Program-made: the position numbers and the translations under genes | Notes under the pieces: generated by a model | The model's database searches: none | What the model was told of the DNA's origin: nothing | The model's input: the letters and a program-made list of their open reading frames with translations, nothing else | Shown here: positions 28,926-42,447 of the stretch, piece by piece | How the letters are laid out: every line of letters begins with the position of its first letter | How positions within the stretch are numbered: position 1 is the stretch's first letter | NCBI GenBank assembly: GCA_028554795.2 | Contig: CM068829.1 | Span: 132,519,325 to 132,583,324 of the forward strand | DNA length: 64,000 bases | From: Sinohyriopsis cumingii | Lineage: Eukaryota > Mollusca > Bivalvia > Unionida > Unionidae | Direction: 5' to 3'

Positions 28926-30370
28926 AAATTAGCTTTCGTTATTGTGTTCATTTCCGAATGTATCGGAATAAGTAGTGCACGTGACCTCAGAATCAAGACA
29001 TGTTGAGACTTAGACAATTTGGATAAGTATTTTGGGGTAAACGGCAAACTTACGAAGATTGAAACGAGATTCAGAAGAGTGCTAAAGCTGCTAGAATTGA
29101 TAGTTCGGATAGGACAGTAACTAAGTGTAAGAAAGTGTGTGATGCCTAGCAGTATGTTTAGAATAAGTCCTTGGATTGACAAAATTCAGTATCACTCTGA
29201 TGGACGAACAAGAGTTATTTAAGAGGTACATTGATTGACCATACTTTTTTTTAAACTGCCCCTCGCCTTAGCCCGGTTAGTTCTAGTGTTGTAGCGAAAT
29301 GTATTCATCAAGACATCAGTAGCTAGGTCTAGTTTTGATTACGTTGACAAACAAACTCTTGCCCATTCGCAAGCATATGTTTTGATAGCTGATTGACCAT
29401 TAACTCTTTTCCGAGTAAGGTAACAATTATCAATTTCCTGCATGATATCCTTTGATGATAAAACATACAAACATGTGTTTTAAGATCAGAATCGGTGATC
29501 TGGATATATATTAACTGCCTCTTGTACACCATTTCGTCATAAAATTAGTTTGAAACTGTAAGTGAAACAGTCTCCATCTAAAAATAGATGCACTCACGTC
29601 TGTTGATTCTGTAGGAAAGACGGGACTGCAACTTTTGATGATTGGACTCCAATTTTTACCAAAATGGGAGTCTGGACTCTAGTTTTAAAATTCTACTCCT
29701 AGTGAGACCTCTGAACTGGCAAAATTTGTTTGATCAGCGCTGCTATAATTCAAGCACTTTAATGTCATTTACCAATTTACTGAATGTAATAGCATTCTAG
29801 AACACAAAATATAATGCTGACTCGAAATAACTCTGTGATCTTTGGTTATGTAGAAGTGTTATTATATTATATATGTATTAATATAATTAAAGACAGAGAG
29901 AGGACAGGGACAGGGATAATAACACATAAAAACCATTATAATTTGATTAATAAAGGGGCATCCCTATTGTTCTAACCAGTTCTTTGTTCTAGGATGGGGC
30001 TGGGGGGTGACCTCAGATAAAGAGATATTGTTCCAATGGTACAAATACATTGATAACGTATTCGTTAATGCATTTGTGTTACTTATCAGTAAGTCTTTAC
30101 AAAAATAAATTTTGGGGTAAATACATCATGAAGAAAGCATGATTTGCATGAAAATTCAATAAATGACATGAGTACATTATATCAGCAGTTTGAATATGTT
30201 GAAAGTCAGCCATACTGGCCTGATTTGTGAAATGTTTCAAAATGCTTTTCAGATATATTAATTCCGATAATAACTTTATATTTTCTTTATTGTAAAAGTT
30301 GAAGAGTTATTTTGTTTTAAAGACTCTAAATGTGTTAACTTTTATCTATTTTGTTTTGATTCAGATATAA
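28926..30370. other. No feature recognised
   Basis: AT-rich intergenic or intronic DNA with no gene, repeat family or RNA that I can support. Confidence 0.5.
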
Positions 30371-30377
30371 AATTTAC

Positions 30378-30492
30378 AGGCATTGGCACATGATCGAGAC
30401 AAGTGGAGGGAACTGGTCATATGTTCAGCAGCACGGTAGTGCCTCGATGACCACACTAGGTCATGAGACTGATGATGATGATGATGATAAAT
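30378..30492 (+). mobile_element. 3' end of a LINE, strongly 5'-truncated
   Basis: One frame reads ALAHDRDKWRELVICSAAR and then stops. This resembles the C-terminal ALxxDRxxWRxLV block of non-LTR retrotransposon polymerases. A short 3' UTR and a GAT microsatellite (about 30,474-30,488) follow, as at many LINE 3' ends. The rest of the element is missing. Confidence 0.5.
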
Positions 30493-32395
30493 TTGCTAAC
30501 AGATATTTTTTTATAAATGTAGGAGCTGAAAATCAGCCTTTTATATTTCCTTACTTTGAACACATTAATAACTACTAATCTAATTCAGGTATATGTTTTC
30601 CATAGCTTTAAAAAAATAAAAAATATTTCATATGATACGAATCAGCCCTAATTTTTGTCTGAATCAGCCCATAAATTGGACAGAATCAGCCATGGTTTGA
30701 ATTGCCCATCATTCCAGTGCAGGCGACAGTAAGGATCATTGACCGTAAGGAACCATTCTCACTTTTGTTGCTGCTTTTCTTAATAAATCAATAAATAGCT
30801 AGAATAATTATTGTTGCAGTCATTTACCATAATCAGTGACCTAAAGCATAACAAACACTTGACTGGGAAGGACACTAATAGTCTAATATATAATACATGT
30901 CATACTGGTTATGCTGGCATTCACTGCTGACTGTTTCAATAATGGGTGTCAAGTTTTAGAATTTGATTACACATACCTTTAAATGGCACATATTCACTTT
31001 ATTTAGATCCATATCTATATTACTTTGAAAGGCCATTATTTGCATGCCCCAAGAAATCCATGAGGCAAAAATCAAAATTAACGAGGTAAACTTAAAGGTG
31101 TGATCCAGTACAAACCTGATTGAATGTCATGCTCTATGACATCAAATTGAAAGCTGTGTGTGTTGAAAAAATGTGTACTACCCTGTTTCTTGTTATTATA
31201 CACCTGATTGTCATCTTTTCTTGACCTTGTTTAGTAACTGGCCACCATCGTAAAAGTCCATAGCAATCAATAATTTTCATACTTAAGTTTTTTGAAGACA
31301 TTTCAGGTACAGACCATTATGCAGTCATGATTGAATTGACTTCGGTGAAAATACATTAGTATTAAAATTTAAAACTATTTAAGTAGATGTGCCCTCATGA
31401 CTACATTAACATACGTTTTAAGTCTATAAAACAAAAGTGCATTCTTCTGAATTAATCAGGATTTTAGTTTTGATCTGAAGATACTTCCATGAACTGCTGA
31501 AAAATGTAAACAATTGCCCAGGTAAAACGAATCGGGTATTATTCATAAACCATATTTTGGGGGAATGAAGTACATTGTTTATATAAAAATAACTGCACTA
31601 TTAAAATAGTATAGAAACATGGTAGGAATGCACTCATTTCAATATGACAATGGATTGGCATTATTACAGCACCTGGTGAACGAGTGGAAATGTCAGAGTT
31701 ACTTTTCTGTTGAAGACAGTAAAAAAAATGTTAACTATAGTATAAAAAAATGGAGCAAATTTACTAGCTTTAAAGAGTTCTCTAATATAACATCAGGTTG
31801 TATTAAATTTGGTTTGCTTCACTTTCGACTTTGTTGAAATTGAGATGTGACTTAAACCAACATTTTCAATGTTGTGTTACACCATACAGTCAATTTTGCA
31901 CAGGTGTGCTGCAAAACTCAACCCTTTTACTCACTTTAGCTAAAATACAATGTTTTGGGATAATCCCCAAGTGTGCACCCTGACCTGCACTCATGGGATC
32001 CAGTACTATCAGATATGATTATATTTTTAAAAAAGCACAGATTAGAATTGATATTTCTCTAATAATAGTCTTATTTAGTGAGCAGTTTTATATAAAAGGT
32101 TAGAGGAGATAATATCCATTCAGTCATGTATGGTGTGTCCAAAATATTTAATCAATGATTGCACCGTTTATACAAAAAGTGATATTTTTACTGTTGAATG
32201 CATTGTATGCATGCAGATATACTGCACTTCAAAATTGCAGATTATTACAATATATGTGATGTGACTTGAGTCAGTTTGAGTAAAGTGCATTACTCGGAGA
32301 GGATTTAAGGTTGTTGACTTGATATGGCCTGGCCAGGATTTGAACCCATACTCTTACTTTTTCTAGTATGGTATTCTTAACCTTGTGTTCTCTCC
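30493..32395. other. No feature recognised
   Basis: AT-rich DNA. Short open frames here show no protein-like pattern or splice context. Confidence 0.45.
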
Positions 32396-32399
32396 ATTT

Positions 32400-33760
32400 T
32401 CTCCATCTAGCGGCGTGGAAATTGCACAGGGACCTCTCAAATGCTGCAATTTCTCTGGTTCTCGATTTCCACCATGATCTGATTTGGTGGGCCAAATGGG
32501 ACTGGTTTCTGGTCTGAGTCCCCATGCATCTCTCCACAACCCCACTCATACCTGTTTGCAAACATGCGATATTCAGGATGGGTAACCCATCTAGAGCTGG
32601 TGGCACTGATTCTAAAGGGTTTATGGTCCCAGAATGAATCTACCCACCATATCAACAATTTGGAAATGAGATCAGTGTTCTTAGTACCTAATGGGTGCAT
32701 CCACCAAAGAAGAGGTTTCTACATGATCACCAATGACAATACATTGGTTGTAGCTTACCTTAGGAGACAGGGAGGCACACATGCATTTTTTGCATGGAGG
32801 TTTGGAACCGCTTTCTCTGGATTACTTTAGAAGCAATACAAGTTTGCCACATTCCTGACAGGAAGAATATTTTGATGTACAGTCTGTCCAGGAAAAGGAA
32901 GATAGTCCTCATGGAATGGTCACTCCACCAATCTGTAGCAGTCTTTATTCCAACATTAGTGGAGTTGTTTCCCACCAAGCTAAACAGCAAGCTCCCCTTT
33001 TACATTTCTCCAATCTTCAACCAGAATGCCTGAAATGGGTTTGTCTGTTCGTGTCTTCCTACCTTCCAGGATGATCCATTAGGTCATCCACAAAGTCAGG
33101 CACTCAACCTGCTCAGCTAATTTTGATTGCTTCTTTGTGGCCCCAGCAAGTGTGTTTCAGTAATCTTCCCAATCTGCAGGTGGACCACCACAGGACATTA
33201 CCTCTGAGAAGCAAACTCCTGTCACAGCACAGGGGCTCTTTTCTACACAACAATGCCCAGATTCTCCAGCTGTATGCTTGGCCCATTTTAAATGATCTCT
33301 CTGCAAGAAGTTTTCGATCAGTCACCAATCACATCATTCAAGCCAGGAGAATGTCAATGTCTAAGGTGTATAATGCCTAGTGGAGAACATTTTTGTGATT
33401 GGTGTAGTAGAAAACAGGTCAATCCTGACAGTTCCACTGTTAGTAGAGTGATTGATTTTCTTTTCTTCCTTTTTGGATGTTTGGCTTCTGCTATTAAGGA
33501 CTATCGAGCAGCCCTTTCCAATACTCTCAAATTTTCTAAAGGCCCAGTTTTCAGGAATGATTCTCACTCAGCAAACCTGATCAGATATTTTGAACTGCAG
33601 TGACCACTTTCTCTCTCTCTAATGCCAATATTAAATCTCTACTGTGTCTTGTGTTCTCCTAATAAACCCCCTCTATAAGACTAGTGAAGCTTCCATTGAG
33701 AACCTTAGTCTCATGACACCTTTCTTGCTTGTCTTTAGCATAGTGACTTTTTAAGTCAGC
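32400..33760 (+). mobile_element. Degraded DIRS-like retrotransposon (RNase H to tyrosine recombinase)
   Basis: Reading across frames, an RNase H-like part has HHINNLEMRSV and DNTLVVAYLRRQGGTHA. HIPDRKN, LFPTKLNSKLP and LILIASLWPQQVCF, then AWPILNDLS, follow in the order seen in DIRS/Ngaro-type polyproteins. Further on, QVNPDSSTVSRVIDFLFFLF and SAIKDYRAALS match the N-terminal part of a DIRS-type tyrosine recombinase. Many stops and frameshifts are present. No terminal repeats were identified. Confidence 0.65.
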
Positions 33761-34107
33761 ATCATTAAATATTCTGCACATTAATTTGAAACAATGTACA
33801 GTGCAACACATTTAATGCATGCTCAGGCTTGGTTGTCTGTTTACATATTATCTGATGCCACCATAATCCTAGGAAGAGTGGATTTGTTTATTAAAGAGTG
33901 ATCAGCTTTCCTATTCTGCTGTCTTTGGTCATGATGTAGTTATCTCTCTAGTGATTTCCTTTTAGTTGCATCCAGATGTATGTACTTAATTATGTCAGAT
34001 GATATGCTTCTGGCAAAAAAATGTTCATCAGATTACTCCCAACATAAACAGACATTAAGTAGTAATTAGTTTATCATTTTTAAACAAAATGATTTTTAGC
34101 ACAAGTA

Positions 34108-34280
34108 TAACTGGTGAAGGAAGAAACCAGTTAATTCCCAGGAAGAACCACCAACCGATGAGAAGCTACTGGCAAGTTTTCTCATGTACCCACGTTAGCT
34201 GAGCCCAAGACTTAAACCCATACAGACAGAGCTGATCTGGAATGGTGAGTGCTTCAGACACTCTGCCACTCTCTGCCCCT
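34108..34280 (-). mobile_element. Degraded tRNA-derived SINE (Ser/Leu-like family)
   Basis: A diverged copy of the SINE seen at 38,331 and 40,357, sharing the GGAAGAACC..GAGAAGCTACTGGCAAG block and the remains of the tRNA-like head. Confidence 0.55.
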
Positions 34281-34989
34281 ATTTTATTTAGCATTAAGAG
34301 AAATCGAATAATTTATTCAAATTTATTTGAAACAAATAAGTATAACCTTAAATTAACTTTAATGTTTACAATAATTTGCCTTCTGAAGGTATGTTTGTAT
34401 AGACTATACATATTGATGAATTAAGCTGAAAAATAAATTGGCAGTGACCTTGCACATCCATGACAGACAATGAAGTTTAAAATTATGACCACCATGTTGC
34501 TGCTGAAACATTGTAAAAAGTCACTAGAATATTTCTTGTATGCTCAGCTCATACATCTGCTGTTATGGTTGGATATGATTTCTTATAAAATGAAGGTTTC
34601 ATTGACTCTATGATTATAGTACATGCTTTATGGACTGGTTATTTTTTATGGTAATAATTACTTGACCAATGCTTCATGATAACATTTGGCTATGAATGTG
34701 GAAGTTTTGTTATTTGTGAATAGTGCATGCATGCAAAGACATTTTCCCTCAGCTATATTGTCCATACCATTGCCAAATTTGTTTTATGATATTGACAGCT
34801 AGAGTTCCAAAATTGTGTTGCCTTTCAAATAAAAACAATGTACAAATGGACAAAATTGCTGTTAAAGATTGTTGGTTTGCAGTGTTTACGTAATATTCCA
34901 ATAACCAAAAGGGTTATTTGCAAGCTTGGTGTTCTGTAACTGGTTCTTCAGTTTTCTCTTTTTGTTCAAAGTCTCTTTTCTACTGACAG

Positions 34990-35149
34990 CTGTATGTGTT
35001 GAAGAGCTGGACAAGAGTACTGATGCACTCTCATATAGACTGATCTGGCTCTCATCAGTTTTGGGATCATGTAGATTGGATTCCTGCAGAGAACCGCCTC
35101 CACTTTCAATAGAATATAAACTTAGGGAAGATAATGACTGTCAGGATGT
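34990..35149 (+). CDS. Internal exon of an unidentified host gene (exon a)
   Basis: An acceptor with a pyrimidine tract (TTTCTACTGACAG) precedes 160 open bases that end at a GT-GTGAGG donor. The peptide includes VEELDKSTDALSYRLIWLSS and EYKLREDNDCQDV. The exon starts in phase 1 and ends two bases into a codon, which fits exon b exactly. Together with exons b and c it gives about 106 residues with no stop. The protein is not recognised. Upstream exons were not located. Confidence 0.5.
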
Positions 35150-37310
35150 GTGAGGCAAACCCTCACCTCTGCTGGAGTGTCCTAGTCACCACCTGTCCCT
35201 TGACCCAGGAGATGTGCACTTCCTGTACTGAGTATGTTAATCCCAAGAAATATGACAGTGTGCAACTATTTCATATGTGAGTTTTATTGATGAAATACAG
35301 TTGTTATTGTTATGAGTTGATGTTAATGAAAAATAAATGTTAATTAGAAGCTAAACTAGATTCTGTTTGAATTTAGCAGGATCAGCAAAATTTAGTCTGA
35401 TCAGTATAATTTTTATTTTGGTTATCCTGTGGGTCTTTGAAAAAAAGGCCTAATTTTGAACCCTGGGTGTCATTGGGATGGAACCCCTGGTGGGGACCTA
35501 GAGGACAAAGTGCCCAGAAGCTTCTTCATTTTAAGCTTTTCCATTGCATAATTTTTAACCAACTGTAAAAAAAATGTATTCAAGCAAACATTCCAGTTAT
35601 TATACACATTTTGGCGGGGGGGGGGGGGATCCACAACTTCTCCAACCATTCTGCCACCAAGTAGAGATTTCCTATTTGATTTTTAATGTTGTTAAATGAA
35701 AACCTGACATCAGATAAACCCTGTCAGTAAATGTTTGAGAACATTCATTCTGACTTGCTCAGCTTCAGTGCAGTGCCATCCCTCATTAATTATTGCAAGT
35801 TGTTGGGTAAGTGGGAAAAAAATAATTAGCATGTCGTTTAGAATAAGCAGAATTGACCATACCCAGTCTTAATTCCCAGCAAAGCAAATTCATGCTGAAA
35901 AAGACGATCCCTTTCATCATATCTACTCAGTTACATGTAAAAACATTATACTGTGAGTGTACACTCTGCCATAAGTTTTTTGATTATACAAAGGCCTTTT
36001 CTTTATGCATCAAATAGCTCTGACATGATATGCAGTGTGTAAAGTAAGCTTTGGGACATTGCTGTTTATGATCATAACAGATATTGAAATTAAATTGAGT
36101 ACTTAAGCAACCTTTTGCATTTGATGGAAAAGAAACTGGCCTTTTTCAAAAGAAAAAGGGCAAGTTAAGAAGAATAAAAGGCCTTACACTGTGTAACTAC
36201 TACACTGAATTTACCAGGGCAAGAAAAAAATGACAGAGCAAGGAAAGAAAAGAATAGTGAGACAGAGTGTGTGTGTTTACTCAGTACATTCAAATACACT
36301 CAAATACATAATTTTGCATATTAAAAATATATTTATATTGTGTTAATGGTTTACTTAAACAAAAATTAATAATGTATTTTATGAAATATTATTATATAAA
36401 TATTATTAATATATGTGGAGGATATTTGATATCAAATGAATAGCATATATCATATAGTGGGTGAAAATACTAGAGTGTTCCACCCATGCGATGAAATATA
36501 TACATTATTAATTAGTTATCAGCAAATTTTATTTTTATTTTATTCTCATGAACCCTTATAGCTTGTTGATCCCCATGGGTGTCTTTTTGTACCAGCACTG
36601 TCTATGTTTGGGTTTGCCACATTTATTGAGAGGTAAAAAAGGGACTCTCAGTGCCATTTATCTCTGCAGTCACTTGTCTGTATAAAAATTTGTAAAGACT
36701 TACAGGATTTCAGGTATGGCATATGCATTTGGTTTTATTAGTCTGAGAAATAGAATTAAGGACTTTTTCAAATTGTGTTCATTTGTAAGATTAGTCATCC
36801 TAATGACATTTCAAAAAAATGTTTAAGTTTTATTTATTAAGATTATGATGCATAGTTTTATTTTCAGATCTGTGTTAAACTTGTTCATCTTTTACAAGGG
36901 TATGAAACTGAAACCTATGCTTGCTAACCTGAGGTTTTTGGGGTACTTTGCTATTTGATTTGAAGTATACCAGGAACTCTGTAACCAGCGTAGTGTTTAA
37001 TGTGCAGCACCGTCAGTGAGTTTTAACAATTCTTGTTATGCTGAAGTGACAGAAGAAAATTAAAGATTCAAGCAGGTAAAAAAGAAATCTTAAAATTTGC
37101 TTAACTTCTACATGAAGCAAAGTCCAGAAATGTATAACATTGTTTTTTACATCATGCATTTTTTACATCTTGCATTTTTTTACATCATGCACTTGTTTAC
37201 ATTGATTCTATGTTTTAAATATTTCAACTTTATTTATTTGCAATGATCCAGCACAATTATTATGTTTTATTTCTTTGACTAACCCTGGTTCATATTTTTG
37301 TGTCTTTCAG
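35150..37310 (+). other. Intron between exons a and b
   Basis: Non-coding, AT-rich, with a G run at about 35,616-35,628. It ends in a branch-like CTAAC and the TTTTTGTGTCTTTCAG acceptor. Confidence 0.45.
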
Positions 37311-37420
37311 TATTACAAACAAGATACTCCTTGTTGCTTTAGTCTGCTTGCAGAGAGGTGTCACCCCACTTCAGATTGTGTATTTCCTCTCCTGTCTTCA
37401 TTCTAAAGTGCATGACATAG
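37311..37420 (+). CDS. Internal exon of an unidentified host gene (exon b)
   Basis: 110 bases between a TTTTTGTGTCTTTCAG acceptor and a GTGAGC donor. The phase-compatible frame is open: ITNKILLVALVCLQRG, then TPLQIVYFLSCLHSKVHDI. It ends with one base of a codon completed by exon c. The hydrophobic, leucine-rich character suggests a helical domain. No family is recognised. Confidence 0.5.
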
Positions 37421-37890
37421 GTGAGCCACATTAAATGTAAAAGAACAACTGGACTGTCATGACCCTGAGTATTAGCATCACATCTTCTCAAGGTTTGATG
37501 CCCTCCATTTGTTTTCTTTTCCAATTTTGGGGGATTTTTTTATCTTTTTTGGAACAGATCTACATGTCTGCTCTTGTCAAGAAGATTCAAAATTCATCCA
37601 TTTTCAAATGGGCAATGCATTGATTTAGTTCAGATGGAGGAATATATTATGGAAATCTTTCTTCACATCATTCTGAAAAAAAGCCATGAACAATTTCAAG
37701 ATGCCTTCAGTTTATTTCTTTGTATTGATATTTGTCTCTTGTTCCATTGAGGCATCAACATTAGCAGCATTCACATATTTTTAAATCTGACACATTGAAA
37801 GAAATGTTTTGGCTGAAGAATATGAAAATCATCAAGTAATAGTTCTACTGCAATTTCATGAGTTCTAAGTTTTTTCCATTTTCATTTTAG

Positions 37891-37937
37891 TTGCAGACAC
37901 CATAGATCAGGCAAAAGTAGTTGAAAATGAAGGGGAG
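37891..37937 (+). CDS. Short internal exon of an unidentified host gene (exon c)
   Basis: 47 bases between a strong acceptor (TTTTTTCCATTTTCATTTTAG) and a consensus GTAAGT donor. In the phase set by exon b it reads ADTIDQAKVVENEGE and ends on a codon boundary. Confidence 0.5.
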
Positions 37938-38330
37938 GTAAGTATGTTCTGACCAAAAAGGTAGTTCCATAAATGAAAAAATATAAATGACAGTGAATTA
38001 TCAAAATTATTTTGCTTGAAAAGTCATTAACTCTTTGCCTAGCTTAAAATAAATTAACAATCTGTACTTTTCAGCATTTTAATATTAATGTAATGATCTC
38101 AGATTAAATATAGTTGAAACGTGCAATTGAATCCATGTTAACTGATATCACTATTTAATACCTTTTGTATTTTTCTGCATGTTAATAATTAATATATTCT
38201 TTAGGTTTATCAATATCCATTTCATTACACATTGGCATTTGAGGGCACTTTTAATTATTCTTTCATTTATTCCTATATATTCTGTCTGCCAAAAATATTT
38301 TCTCTGGATTATGTTTTGTTGTTGTTTGTA

Positions 38331-38568
38331 GGGCTTAGCGTTAACGCCATTATTCAGCACAAGATAGGCTATACATGGCAGCCAGTATTAATGGTGGAGG
38401 AAGAATCTGGGAAAACCCCGGAAAGAACCACTGACCCACGAGAAGCTACCGGCAAGCTTTCTCACTTATCCACATTGGTCGAGCCCGAGTCTCGAACCCA
38501 TGCAGACAGAGGTGAGATGGCAGTGATCCGTGACGGAGAGCACTTTAGACCACTCGGCCACTCGGGGA
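38331..38568 (-). mobile_element. tRNA-derived SINE (Ser/Leu-like family)
   Basis: On the minus strand the head reads GTGGCCGAGTGGTCTAAAG (box A) and, further in, GGGTTCGAGACTCG (box B), with long spacing between them as in class II tRNA heads. The body contains TCCGGGGTTTTCCC. A second copy lies at 40,357-40,592. Confidence 0.75.
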
Positions 38569-40040
38569 TATGTTTTGTGTTTTTGTCTTTTAGGAAATTC
38601 CTGAACTAAGTAAACTTTTTGTTCAGGAGTTTTTGATCTCCATGACTTCACTGGCACAAAATAGTTTTTAAAGTTTGCAGAAAGTCTAAAGTTTTCAGTG
38701 CATATAGTACCCTTCTTGCATCCACCATCTGCAGGTTAACATCATACATTTTTCCTTTCAGCTCTGGGGTAGTTTGTTCTTTCCAATCCTTTGCAAGTCT
38801 CATGAATAAAAAATAGAAATTAAGGCCTCACTGAGCATACTTTACTAATCATTAGAAGAACATTCTGTGAAAGAAAGTTAAGGTATTCATCCTAATGACT
38901 AACTCTTATTCCAGTTAACTATGTTAATTTTATTAAGTGTATAATGAACAAATATTGTGTGGTATGTTTGTTTTCTTAGACTTGTACTCAGAACTAAGAC
39001 CATATGCTTCGGTTGAAGTTTTATTGTTTAGTGTTTATATTTCTATTATTTCTATGATGTTATAACAAAATCAGAAGAAGCGGAAAACTCAGTCAAAATG
39101 TGCATATGATGTCAATATTGTTCAACTCAAAGATTTCATGAATTTTATTATTATTATTATTATTATTATTAACCAATAAAACTAGACACTATATTCTTTA
39201 TTAAATGTTATGTTTCCAAACCCAATAAAGGAAAAAGAAATAAGATACATGAAAGTATTGCATCCTTCCATTTTAGTCTTACATATACTGTTTACAGAAA
39301 TAAAGTGCCTCCAGTCCATTTAAGTTGTTGAATAGATATGTCACATGCTTGTAGTAAATAATAAAGTCGAGATAAATCTTATCCGCAGTCAACAACTGAT
39401 AAAATGGAGGCTTGAAGTGTTTACATTCATCAGTTAACAAATGAAACTTGTCTATGTATATAAATATACATCCTAAGCTATGTTTAATGGGTATATTTGA
39501 GTGTATTAGAGTATATTTAAGTGTATTTCAGTATAAAGATGTGCCATGGTGTGGCACTATGGACCCATTGACACTTTATATGAGTGATGTGCATTTGCAT
39601 AAGGTCAGAGACCATTAAGGGTAGAAATACAGTATGTTTATTGGGGTGTTCATTCACATTTGTCAATGAAATTGTTTTAGAAAAGCAATAAGGAAAGAAT
39701 TTGTTCTGTCTCTTTTGGTACCTGTATTCACTAACATTATTACTGATACATCTTAAATTTGAGTTGCAACAAACAGTCCCTACTTACTATACACTGTAGC
39801 ATTGATCCTTAATTTCCCAGACGAAAATTGTTTCCAGTGTTTGACTGGTTCATGTTTTCTTGGGCAGACTCTGCTGAATAATCACTGTTAGCTTTATTGG
39901 ATTTATTGTAATTTATGTTGTGCTTAAAGCACTTGACCTTTCATGCATTGTAACCGTTATTCTTTCTTTTTGATTTATTTTGATTGTGTCAGTTCTTGCT
40001 GTTATTTTGATTGCCTGCTGTGTGTTGTTTCATTTTTCAG
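38569..40040. other. Intronic-type DNA with ATT microsatellite
   Basis: A TTA/ATT repeat lies at about 39,144-39,170. Nothing else recognisable. Confidence 0.45.
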
Positions 40041-40060
40041 GATCAGATGCAGAGGAGCTG
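40041..40060 (+). CDS. Possible 20-base micro-exon
   Basis: Twenty bases lie between a TTGTTTCATTTTTCAG acceptor and a GTAGGT donor. In the phase left by exon c they read DQMQRS plus two bases. Such short exons are easily mimicked by chance, so this is tentative. Confidence 0.2.
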
Positions 40061-40356
40061 GTAGGTTTTCTGCCTTCCTTCAGGTTGACAAGCCACTTTC
40101 ATAAACAGTGGACAGGCTGTGCCTTTTGATTGACCACCAACCAGAAAGCTTCTAATTAGGTAGTTAAAATATCTGCATTGCTAGTATCACTGGTGCATGC
40201 TTCAGAAATCCTATGATGCATGTCAGATTCAGGAAGAGCATCTATAAAATGTACCCATGCTGGAGGAGCTTGGAATAAGCTTGACAAGTCAGTGTTTTGA
40301 TAAACTGCAACCAGTTCTGAAATTGACTTGTACTTTTGTGTGATGTGGGTATGTTG

Positions 40357-40592
40357 TTGGGTTTAACGCCATTTTTCAGCACACAATAGGCTATACATGG
40401 CGGCCAGTATTAATGTTGGAGGAAGAACCCAGGAAAACCCCGGAAAGAACCACCGACCCACAAAAACATACTGGCAAGCTTTCTCATTTACCCACATTGG
40501 CCAAATCCGAGACTCGAACCCATGCAGACAGAGGTGAGATGGCAGTGATCCATAACGGAGAGCGCTCTAGACCACTCGGCCACTCAGGGCCC
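40357..40592 (-). mobile_element. tRNA-derived SINE (Ser/Leu-like family)
   Basis: A close relative of 38,331-38,568. Minus-strand box A is GAGTGGCCGAGTGGTCTAGAG and box B is GGGTTCGAGTCTCG. It is also minus-oriented. Confidence 0.75.
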
Positions 40593-41011
40593 CGATGTGG
40601 GTTTGCAGTATGGCATTAAAAATCCTCTGCTCTGTTCATACAACCATAATGCAAGTAAATTATGCTAGAAGAACTGTTTTATTTTCATCTTTGATTGATG
40701 TCAGTTGATGCACGTGCTCCACCAGTGAAGCTATTTGCTGTATACAGGGACTTAAGTTTAAATCCTAACCATTCAGCTGTGATCAAATTATCTCAAACTG
40801 ATATAGATAATCACTGAAGCATTCTATTACATTATACAATCATGGTTTCATCTTAAAAAATGTATTAGTTGTATGCCTGCATGATTGCACAGAGTGGGGT
40901 AGGGTTATATTGGTATGTCTGATTTATGCTTGCTGATTGTTTAATCGAACAGAGTGATTGACAAGTGGTGATAGGTCAGTTCTTGGGTGTACCAATGACA
41001 ACAATTCAATA

Positions 41012-41659
41012 GGTGGCAGGGTCCAGTTTCGTAATTTGGCCCCTGGCAAATTTCTTAACTTAAGGCTATGGTGTGACTTTTTCAGCTACTATTGTTTACT
41101 ATTTATAGATATGGATATATTTGTGAACTAGGTGTTTTGGGCTTGTGTTGTTCTTGAAATTGATGTCAGTCATGTACACCTTCCATAGTTGCTCTGCAGT
41201 ATGTTGATAGTGAAATACCAATAGTTGGCTAGGAAGAAGAGCTAGCCTCCCATAGCAGTAGACACGTGGGTTCAAGGCAAGCCGAGTATCTCAAAAACGG
41301 CTTGGATGACAACTATTCTGAATTACATCAAACTATTTAGTAGACAATGTTTTTCAAAAGTTTCATCCAGGGAAAGGGCTTGCGTTTGCATTGTGAGTAC
41401 TACATGCTGTCAAAAATGGCATTTGGATGTGAAAAATGCAGGTATAAAATAGGGGTTGGGGTGCATAAACCTCTTCTGCTATGAACTGCCATTGACTTCT
41501 CTGGTCAAGTGAATACTATTCTTATGCTCTGTTTTAATATAGGTATCTAAAAATATGGACCTTTTTGACCTCACTTGTGTATTTGATTTTTTATGATTTT
41601 TTATACTAGGTCACTGATTGCGGCATTAAATTTGTACATAAAAACTGGACCCTGCCCCC
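41012..41659. mobile_element. 648-bp MITE, copy 1
   Basis: It begins GGTGGCAGGGTCCAGTTT and ends in AAAACTGGACCCTGCCCCC, giving a perfect 15-bp terminal inverted repeat (GGCAGGGTCCAGTTT). It has no long open frame. It is nearly identical to 43,514-44,161 in the same orientation, with only a few substitutions seen. No convincing target-site duplication was found; the flanks are ATA and TTAAG. Confidence 0.75.
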
Positions 41660-42447
41660 TTAAGGAAAATTGATCATTTTTTGATGGTGCAGTCAGCCAC
41701 ATCTATTACACTTTTCTGTTTCTTTGTGTATATTTAAATAATTTTTATGCATTAGCTTTATTATATCTCCTTCCTTTTTTCATATATTACATAGTGTTGT
41801 ATGTGATGCTCTTTGGAGAGGGAGGTAACTGTGTTTTGTACCTCCATGTGAGAACTGTTTACATCATGACAAAGTAGCATATTTTGGATATAACTTACTA
41901 AATATGAGAACAAAATGGTAACCATAATGTATTGTCTTGCACTTTCTGTAGCTGTCAAGGTTTTGTACCTCAATACAGACACGCCTAAACAATTGCATAG
42001 CATGTCAACATGTATTCTTTAAAGTAATTTAACTCCACAGGAGCAGATAGAATTCAGAGGAATCATACATAAACACACTGTTGTGAATATTGAATGTCAC
42101 CAGTGGAACAGTCTTAGAAATAATGATGCATATGGCATATTACTTGGTATATTTTGGTGAGAAGAATGAAAGTTTTAGCACACCGACATAGTTTATACCT
42201 TCATGACCCCACTCTGAAGTTGACATAAGAGATTCATATCTCACACTTGAGTGATAGTAGAAAATGTTTCAGTGTTATGTATATATCTTGAAATTTCTAG
42301 GTTCAGTTAACAAAGGGGGAAAAGCTTAAAATTAAGTGGCAGCTTCATGCATTTGACAATGCACATACAGTTTCTCCTCTGAAAGTCTTATGTTTTCACT
42401 GAATGTTAAAAGTACATCAGTATCACTTGTTTCTTTTCTTTTTGCAG

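Noticed and set aside
31619-31837. A 72-codon open frame
   Set aside because: No splice context, no motif, and composition like the surrounding AT-rich DNA.
35757-35802. Possible extra exon between exons a and b
   Set aside because: It has acceptor- and donor-like sequence, but every phase that fits its neighbours creates a stop.
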